Assembly: GCA_036380695.1 (NCBI GenBank)
Contig: DASVEG010000364.1
Coordinates: 1-5,486 of the forward strand
Direction of reading: 5' to 3'
From: DASVEG01 sp036380695
Lineage (GTDB): Bacteria > Actinomycetota > Acidimicrobiia > Acidimicrobiales > CADCTF01
DNA: 5,486 bases
The notes beneath the pieces were generated by a model, which worked only from the letters and a program-made list of their open reading frames with translations, ran no database searches and had not been told where the DNA came from. Made by a program: the position numbers and the translations under genes. Every line of letters begins with the position of its first letter. The stretch's first letter is position 1. This document shows, in pieces, positions 5,479-5,486 of the stretch.

Positions 5479-5486
5479 AGACCTTC

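Noticed and set aside
1..5486. A search for CRISPR arrays, transposase genes, tRNA or rRNA genes, and phage or defence genes
   Set aside because: No regularly spaced repeats, insertion-sequence ends, clover-leaf structures or matching protein signatures were found by eye.

Overview
This is a high-GC, gene-dense window that reads like a chromosomal segment of an actinobacterium. The evidence is codons ending strongly in G or C, GTG starts, a probable leaderless mRNA, a hairpin without a U-tract, and a branched-chain-type transporter layout common in that group. The precise lineage cannot be fixed from the sequence. An uncultured Acidimicrobiia-like bacterium is one guess.

Layout, left to right. 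(1) Positions 1-1240, minus strand: the 5' part of a large branched-chain amino-acid-type ABC permease. A complete LivH-like module is followed by the first part of a second, LivM-like module, and the gene runs off the left edge. (2) Positions 1250-3130, minus strand, 9 bases upstream of the permease: a 626-residue type 1 substrate-binding protein. It has an N-terminal membrane segment, no lipobox, a roughly 80-residue glycine-rich linker and twelve cysteines. (3) Positions 3131-3456: the only gene-free stretch over 300 bases. It holds the binding-protein ribosome site, a possible promoter, two CRP/GlxR-like 16-bp sites whose centres are 51 bp apart, two small GC palindromes, and a perfect 18-bp hairpin just past the aldehyde dehydrogenase stop codon. 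(4) Positions 3457-4875, minus strand: a complete NAD(P)-dependent aldehyde dehydrogenase with all catalytic residues. (5) Positions 4973-5461, plus strand, divergent from the dehydrogenase: a MarR-family regulator, probably translated from a leaderless mRNA starting at its GTG. A palindrome overlaps its promoter. A strong Shine-Dalgarno sequence in the last bases suggests another gene follows closely.

How they fit together. The binding protein and permease form a transport operon whose ATPase subunits presumably lie beyond the left edge. The two CRP-like sites suggest that a cAMP-type or other CRP/FNR-family regulator controls it (inference). The dehydrogenase and the MarR gene share a 97-bp divergent control region, the usual arrangement for a local MarR regulator controlling both itself and a neighbouring enzyme. 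The hairpin separates the dehydrogenase transcript from the transport operon. No mobile element, CRISPR array, RNA gene or phage gene was seen, and nothing here amounts to a clearly new multi-gene system. The most unusual items are the binding protein's architecture and the regulatory sites.
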